A DNA stretch of 64,000 nucleotides from Mesocentrotus franciscanus (lineage: Eukaryota > Echinodermata > Echinoidea > Camarodonta > Strongylocentrotidae), in the NCBI GenBank assembly GCA_037976565.1, contig CP137668.1:29031373-29095372 (forward strand). The letters are read 5' to 3'. Numbering within the stretch: position 1 is the first letter of the stretch; each line of letters opens with the position of its first letter. The position numbers and the translations under genes were made by a program. This document shows, in pieces, positions 57,655 through 64,000 of the stretch. The notes beneath the pieces are model-generated. The model did no database searches, was not told where the DNA came from, and saw nothing but the letters and a program-made list of their open reading frames with translations.

Positions 57655-57870
57655 ACAGTCATCGTGTAATACCCAATGTACATGAGGCGTTATTCTTCTG
57701 ACGCAATGTTGCGTCAGCGACTGGCGCGACTTTTGACGTACCATGCATGTGAGATTGAGGTACCAGAAAAGGGTATGCAAAGTAAACAATGCATCGGAAT
57801 ACTCGTTTTAATTGGCACAAAGGTCTAGATTAGCGCAGTTAATAACGAAATCGTAATGACCCATCGTTTG
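57655..57870. repeat. CpG-rich repeat related to 3931-4154
   Basis: CATGAGGCGTTA, CTGACGCAATGTTGCGTCAG and GACTGGCGCGACTTTTGACG match the order of motifs in the MITE at 3931-4154. It lies in an intron of the carbonic anhydrase gene. Confidence 0.5.
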
Positions 57871-57957
57871 CAAACTTGGCGCTATACTTCAGGGTATTTA
57901 CCGTCCTTATACGAACGCCGCCCATATAAAGGAGAGATATTCAAAAGTGATGCTCGA

Positions 57958-58045
57958 GAAGGCAGTCTGGCACATTATTGGATCGTCGTCTGACTTTGAT
58001 GATTTCCGTCATGAGCGTGGGTTCGAGTCCCAGAGTCCCAGCAGA
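57958..58045 (+). mobile_element. tRNA-like sequence in intron, probable SINE remnant
   Basis: CGTCTGACTTTGATGATTTC and GTGGGTTCGAGTCCCAG resemble an anticodon arm and a perfect B box. The 5' half is degenerate and acceptor pairing is not convincing, so this is not called as a functional tRNA. Confidence 0.4.
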
Positions 58046-58335
58046 CAAAAATGAAAAGTTTATTGTCACCGCGTTGTATGTAAGAAACACAACTAAAATA
58101 TTTTACAAGGAATCAACATAACAATATATTCCCAGGAACGTTAACTCGAGGCCCCATGTGTAGGAGAATGTAGGAAAATCACAACCTATGCACTTCTCAC
58201 TAAGAGTAAGGTGTAAACGGGGATCCCTGGTGTAAACTAATATTCTACATACAGATGTTGGTGGTAAGCTGCGTGGCCCATTGAAGATTTACAGTAGAAG
58301 AAGAAGAACAGAAATAACACAGGGGGCGCTCTTAC

Positions 58336-58437
58336 CTCAATCATCACACCCAGTACGGTGGCTGCATCCCATTGCAAGCTGGTCAAAGCTTCGGTGAGAT
58401 CGGCGTATTTGGACTTGTCGTAGTGAACCATGTGCAA
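58336..58437 (-). CDS. Alpha-carbonic anhydrase exon with third zinc histidine
   Basis: 34 codons, LHMVHYDKSKYADL to AATVLGVMIE, with acceptor TTATTCAG upstream (58438 and above) and donor GTAAG at 58335 and below; phase 0. LHMVHYD matches the family ELHLVHWN block: its first His is zinc ligand His119 (CA II numbering) and the Val is Val121 of the hydrophobic pocket. VLGVMIE then joins VGEYN of the next exon in exactly the family register. The exon with His94 and His96 (HFHWG) and the signal peptide must lie further right, inside or beyond the 500-N gap. It was not found between 58438 and 59319. Confidence 0.9.
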
Positions 58438-59319
58438 CTGAATAAAAGAATAATGAATTCATAATAATAATTTATAATTTATTCCAATCCACAAAATTAA
58501 TGGGGCCCAGTACTCCCAGCAATACAGTAAATTAAAATAGAAAATAATAATAAATAAATATGAAAAAAGAAGCACAGTAGAGACACATATATACATCCAA
58601 ACAACCAAACGAATATCATTACGTTCACAGAACAAACGGGGTGGAGCTTTATCTTCTTTTCCTTAATTTTGTTGTTCTATTCGTGATTATCATCATTTAA
58701 TGTAGTTACATTTTATTTATATTTTACATCCTCTACTGCTCGTGCACACATCTATATATAACATAATTATGTAGTAGTATCCATGTAGGTCATTGAATTA
58801 ATTCAGTAATGAAATGAATGACCAACTAAGACAGACAACAAAATAATAGACAGACAGATAGACAGACAGAAGGAGAGGGAGAAAGGGGCGGGAACAGGGA
58901 AAGAAGATAAGGTTCCCCTCCTACACCCCAAATCGCTCGCCGAGTCCCCTCCATGATGTAAGGGCCCCTTTCGTTGCTGGACCCAACCGTCACCACTGTG
59001 GATAACATATTTAAACGATATGATTGATCAGTATTTAGATTTATTATCCATTAATGATCCATTCGAGTAGAAATTGATTGATCTATTTATCTTTATCAAC
59101 ACCAATTATAAAAATATGAAACATGAAATATCCATCGTTTCCCATTATAACGTAACAAACATATCCCCTAGTCAACCCGTCCTGTTCACTACTTTATAAC
59201 CCTTTTCGTATGAAGTCGACGCCCGTTCTCTACACGATGACGTAACATTTGGTCTCCGCGCGCGCTTATTCAATTTCTCCTTCTTTCACTTCTTATTATT
59301 CTATCATTTTATTCTATCT
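58438..59319. other. Carbonic anhydrase intron up to the gap
   Basis: AT-rich intron sequence without a further recognisable exon. A GACAGACAGA-type run lies at 58833-58870. Confidence 0.6.
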
Positions 59320-59819
59320 NNNNNNNNNNNNNNNNNNNNNNNNNNNNNNNNNNNNNNNNNNNNNNNNNNNNNNNNNNNNNNNNNNNNNNNNNNNNNNNNN
59401 NNNNNNNNNNNNNNNNNNNNNNNNNNNNNNNNNNNNNNNNNNNNNNNNNNNNNNNNNNNNNNNNNNNNNNNNNNNNNNNNNNNNNNNNNNNNNNNNNNNN
59501 NNNNNNNNNNNNNNNNNNNNNNNNNNNNNNNNNNNNNNNNNNNNNNNNNNNNNNNNNNNNNNNNNNNNNNNNNNNNNNNNNNNNNNNNNNNNNNNNNNNN
59601 NNNNNNNNNNNNNNNNNNNNNNNNNNNNNNNNNNNNNNNNNNNNNNNNNNNNNNNNNNNNNNNNNNNNNNNNNNNNNNNNNNNNNNNNNNNNNNNNNNNN
59701 NNNNNNNNNNNNNNNNNNNNNNNNNNNNNNNNNNNNNNNNNNNNNNNNNNNNNNNNNNNNNNNNNNNNNNNNNNNNNNNNNNNNNNNNNNNNNNNNNNNN
59801 NNNNNNNNNNNNNNNNNNN
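59320..59819. other. Assembly gap, 500 N
   Basis: Exactly 500 unknown bases, which suggests a fixed-size placeholder rather than a measured distance. Confidence 0.99.
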
Positions 59820-60892
59820 CGTGATATCGATTGCGAGGATCGTAATTGTTACATTGCCCAACCGGTCAATTTAACGTTGTTATATTGATCGGCCGCGAAC
59901 CTTTTTCCCAATTTTTTTCCCTCAATCAAAGCTTTCTAATTTTTTCGTTCCAGAAATGTTTTTCTCGTCAATTTTGTTTTCGAAAAACAAAATGGACCCC
60001 TAAAAAAATTCCTTAGATTTTTTTCCTCGAATTTTGTTCTTTAATTTTTTAAATAATAATAAAATTTTTTTTTCTCACTTTTCTCACTAAACTTTTATTT
60101 GTCGAAAAAAGGGAATAAAATTTCAAAAAAAAATGGACCCCTAAATTTTCAAACCAAGGCTATCTAATATAGCAGATATTGACAGGCAGGGGGTATATAA
60201 CACTCCTAAAGGACCTAAAGGGAGTTATATTATCCGTCGTGACCATATTTTCCCTCAGCGCTGCGCGCTTCGGGAAAATATAACCACTTGGGAAAATATA
60301 ACTACTTTCAGCGGTCCTCAATTTTCTCTTATTAAGGGTTGCATCGATCATACACGCTGTCTTATTCGAGTAACAACTTTTGGATCGACTGAGACTGGCA
60401 ACCGAATCTCGATAAAAGTCAATGAATTTCCATAGTTTTCAAGACCAAAACTTTACAAGAAACTTACTTTTAAAAAATTCAAATGAGGGATTTTATAATT
60501 TTACACAGTATTTTTGGACAATCCTACACAATCAATAACTCGAAATAATATTATGGCACAATCAGCAAAATCTCACAATAAAAGAAAATATTTATTACTT
60601 CAATATTTTGTAAAGAAGAATGCTTTTATAAGACTATTTTACAACATGACAGAAATTATTATTATAGTCTTTCAAAAACGATTTTCTTGAATAAAGTTTT
60701 CTGTGTGATATAACAAAATGAATGATATACATCGACTTTGCATCGTCCTTACCCCATATTCTTCGAACCTCACTAGACTATAGTTGCCAACTAACTGAAC
60801 AGAGTTTTGTTGAATACTCATTATATGTGATCAAATCTCTTAAGCAAATATTACTTAGCAAGCAGGGCCCACATCGTTAAGCATTGATAACA

Positions 60893-61145
60893 ACAACGAA
60901 AACAATAATAATAGTTTGTTTTATACAGCGCTTAATACATATACGACGTCTCTAAGCGATTTACAGAAATATTATTATCCTAGTCATCGGATTCAGGCAT
61001 GTCCGCTCGCATTCCAGCCCGGCGTCATTTTACAGACGCTCACAATGCTGAGTAATGTACAATGACTTTCGTATTCTAATGGGATTCGAACCCTCAACCC
61101 TTGGATTGAGTGTCAAGCGAATGAACTACAATACCAAGATACCTC
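60893..61145 (-). mobile_element. tRNA-derived SINE, block copy 2
   Basis: Counterpart of 52087-52355 with the same B box and 3' module. Confidence 0.75.
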
Positions 61146-62551
61146 CACATGAAGATCTGTTAAACAATCAATCCTCCACCTCGAATTGATTGTATCTGCT
61201 TGAATACCAGCAAAATTTGAAATATACCCCCCCCCCAAAAAAAAAAACTATTACGAATTTTGTATTAAAACAATCAGAAAAACACACACCAAGAATGAAT
61301 TCATATTTGCATGCTCCATTTAGTGCAGTCCAAGTGGTCACTAGATGTTCCATAAACATAAGGAATCAAAGCTTAATGATACATCAGGAATCTGTTTATA
61401 AGCATATATACATTATGTATAGACTATACGTACTCATCAGTACCATTTTTTTTACATAATAAGAACCCTGAACTGAAAGTTTGATCTATAACCTCTTGTT
61501 TGGGACGTGCATGACCCGAGGTCGGACAATTATCCATGGTGGACTATATCTAGCGGACAATATCTACCTGAGCTAATAATTCTCCTCATTCGTCCACTTT
61601 AAATGATGGATGATAAATATGAATAATTATGTTGTGTTTTCTGTACAATGATATCAGAGAGTGTATTACAGCCGTTCATAAATACGAATGAAACGGTCTA
61701 TAAAACAATTTCAACCCCTAGAAATTTACCTATCTCTCTACAAAAATAAAAATCAGATTTCATGCTAACCAAATATAGCACATTTCAAGCCCCGATATCA
61801 ATATATGTACAAAATAAAACAGGTAAAGCCAATGTATATAGTTGGTCCAGGACAAATGAGAGTATTACAAAGCAAATGTAAATAATGACCATTTTCGCGA
61901 CACATATAGTATAGACTAACAGAACTCTTTCACATATATGAATACTTTTCTATAAAATTAAGTACTATATTTTTGAAATCGTTTGACCGTTTCCCTGTAA
62001 TATAATAAGCGAAAGACGGCTAATTTATCTGCTTGGCACAAATACTAAATAGTATATTCTTCTTTAATTAGTTATGATACTATATAGTACACAATTATGT
62101 ATATTATTTTTCATACACAGAAAGACATTTATAAGAACCAACAGTACTGTAAGATATTTTAAAAAGTTACCATTAAGACCCCAGTAACATAGACACAAGG
62201 ATTCACATGATTCATAATCAGAAAAAGGGATGTTTTTACTGTCAAATACATTATTCATATTTTCATTTATTTTCTCAAAGGGATCAGATTTACTTCTATT
62301 AGCATTAATAAACTAAAGTCTTATTCATTAAAAATAAAAATGTTCATTATTCCAACCAATCATTACAAATCAAATCGAAATGAGTTTATGTTAGCTTTTA
62401 CAGGAATGTTGTGTTTAATTATTCATATTTATTAAATCCGTAATAACTTAATTTCCTGTAAAAAGGAAAATTCACTTTGGTGTCTGATTGTGTGTGTGTT
62501 TTATTTTGTATATTGTATTGTATTGTATTGTATATTTTATTAAGTATAGTA

Positions 62552-62642
62552 TAGTTATATCGACTGCTACGAGAGGACTAGCTGTTTTATCCCGCGAGCC
62601 AGTATAGAAACAGCTAGTCCTCGAGTATTAAAGCAGTCGATA
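62552..62642. repeat. Inverted-repeat hairpin, block copy 2
   Basis: Counterpart of 53774-53863. Confidence 0.75.
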
Positions 62643-63061
62643 TGACTTTTATATGCCGAATTAAAACAAAAATCTACCAAGAATTCTTACCTTAGCCTTT
62701 TAGTGAGTAAAAATTTGTTAAAACATCACAGAAAATCTGAAACACTGTCTGTTAATCTTCGCTTAAAAAATGAGTGAAAGTTTCAATCATTTGGGAATCG
62801 CAGACAAAGAGCACTGTATGGCGTCCGTGCTCGCACGTAGACAATTTTAGCACGCAAACCAATGGGGATGCAGTCAACCAATGGGAATCGCAGGATAATG
62901 AGGATGAGGGTAGAAACTTTTAACTAGGCCCTGTGGGCTATTGCTATGCCCTGTGAGTTGGGCATGGCTTGAAATCACGACTCCAATTTCGACCAATCAG
63001 ATGGCTAGATTTCTAAAGTGAGGTATATAATACATTATATTTTTTGTTATTACAATTCTTA

Positions 63062-63313
63062 TTAAATCCAAAAGCGATTGAACAAAATACTAAGTGCAAG
63101 TGCCATGATAAACAGTGCCCTCACTGGTGAGATGGTAACTGCACCGCCATCGGTAGGCTCGGGAGTAGTAGTTTCGTCCATACCATTGGCCTCGGGTCTG
63201 CTGTAGTAGATTGTGCGGTCATTCAGAGGTTGGATGGAGCGGTAGTTGTCGACGATTTCGTAATTGCCTTGTGCGTCAGCATGCTCGCCGTACACGGTGC
63301 GTAACATGTCAAG
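63062..63313 (-). CDS. Second copy of the carbonic anhydrase last exon
   Basis: Encodes the same 83 residues and stop as 54279-54530 and keeps the same acceptor. In the assembled order it sits upstream of the exons at 58.4 and 57.2 kb, so it cannot belong to that transcript. It is either the 3' end of a tandem paralogue or the alternative haplotype of the same exon. The lack of any amino-acid difference favours the latter or a very recent duplication. Confidence 0.75.
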   Translation of the reverse strand, partial: LDMLRTVYGEHADAQGNYEIVDNYRSIQPLNDRTIYYSRPEANGMDETTTPEPTDGGAVTISPVRALFIMALALSILFNRFWI

Positions 63314-63480
63314 CTGTTTAAAAAAACACGAATTAATTATTATTGAACTTTTAAGAATTAGTCATTTCCAAATCGGATACTTAGACATGTTAAAATTGGA
63401 AGTCGTAGCTTGCATCGGAATGACAAACTTCCTTTATTTGTCCAGCCGTTTAATGTTACACTGCTCTTGAAATCAAGTTT

Positions 63481-63615
63481 TTACTACTACTACTACTACT
63501 ACTCCTTGTACTACAAAACTACCACTATTAATACTACTACTACTACTACTACTACTTCTACTACTATTTACTACTTCATATTCTTCTTTTCTCCTACTAA
63601 TACTACTACTACTCT
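63481..63615. repeat. (TAC)n microsatellite, block copy 2
   Basis: Counterpart of 54699-54832. Confidence 0.95.
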
Positions 63616-63621
63616 AAACTC

Positions 63622-63969
63622 AGGGGCGAATCCAGCCGGCGGCGAGGGTGGGGGCCCAATTTGTGAGAAAATATTTAGCGGCGAATAAGCAGTGTGTGTG
63701 TGGGGTGTAATGAGCACTAATTTTGTTTTTGCTCAACACGGGGGTAGTGAGCACTATTTTGTTTTTACTCAACAACCCCCACCTAGAGCACAAAAAGGGT
63801 AAAATTGTGGTTACAAGTTTTTAAAAACTTTTGTTGTTGTTGCCAGGGTGGGGGCACGTCTTCTTCTTTTTTTTAAAGTAAAATTGTTGATACCATCTTT
63901 CTTTTTACTCTTTGGCCAGGGGTGGGGGTCCCGTGCCCCCTGGCCCCCACCCTGGATCCGCCATTGACG
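63622..63969. mobile_element. hAT MITE, block copy 2
   Basis: Counterpart of 54839-55187 with the same ends, differing in G/C and T run lengths. Confidence 0.75.
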
Positions 63970-64000
63970 ACTAAACTTCAACTAGGGTAGGTGTAGGGAA

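Larger units (their letters stand above)
59820..64000. repeat. 4.2-kb duplicated block, copy 2
   Basis: Near-identical to 51001-55221 and about 40 bp shorter, mostly from shorter homopolymers. It begins exactly at the gap edge and runs to the window end, so both of its true limits are unknown. Confidence 0.95.

Noticed and set aside
57958..58045. Functional tRNA gene
   Set aside because: Good B box but degenerate 5' half and no convincing acceptor stem; kept only as a SINE-like remnant.
59249..59861. Frames of unknown residues
   Set aside because: They span the 500-N gap.

Overview
This is AT-rich, gene-poor eukaryotic DNA. The best supported source is a marine invertebrate deuterostome, probably an echinoderm and perhaps a sea urchin. 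The clues are spliced minus-strand exons of an alpha-carbonic anhydrase with a membrane-attachment tail, CR1/L2-type non-LTR retrotransposon debris, tRNA-derived SINEs, many small inverted-repeat elements, TU-like foldback structures and abundant GA/CT, TA and TAC microsatellites. No prokaryotic operon, rRNA or CRISPR array is present. The species cannot be fixed from the sequence alone. Layout: 1-18 kb holds simple repeats (a 660-bp AAAAG tract at 7.2-7.9 kb), a TTAA-bounded MITE (1.1-1.5 kb), three CR1-like retrotransposon pieces (2.8-3.5, 13.9-14.15 and 14.3-15.5 kb), and one candidate first coding exon with a signal peptide and TATA box on the minus strand (11.3-11.6 kb). 18-28 kb is a nest of non-autonomous elements: a 2.95-kb hAT-like element with a perfect 8-bp target duplication, a TA-bounded snapback MITE with a 42-bp perfect hairpin, and a 4.6-kb segment bounded by a 44-bp perfect inverted repeat made partly of TTACACGA units. 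29.6-31.4 kb is a nearly complete minus-strand CR1/L2-like reverse transcriptase region broken by frameshifts. 34.5-35.4 kb is a four-unit tandem repeat. 40.4-40.75 kb is a 155-bp-arm palindrome carrying hammerhead-ribozyme-like cores, flanked by a 16-bp direct repeat. 42.17-44.48 kb is a complete foldback element with minisatellite arms and a perfect 5-bp duplication. TTAA MITEs and a hAT MITE with a perfect 8-bp duplication lie at 44.8-49.1 kb. 54.3-58.4 kb holds three consecutive in-phase exons of the carbonic anhydrase gene (minus strand). Its 5' exons, including those for two of the three zinc-binding histidines, are missing at a 500-N assembly gap (59320-59819). After the gap, about 4.2 kb starting at 51001, including the last carbonic anhydrase exon, is repeated almost exactly (59820-64000). 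The two copies differ mostly in homopolymer lengths, which suggests duplicated haplotypes or an assembly overlap rather than certain biological duplication. The main biological theme is a set of different element families sharing one architecture: short (8-30 bp) tandem repeats arranged in opposite orientation at both ends of a non-coding interior.
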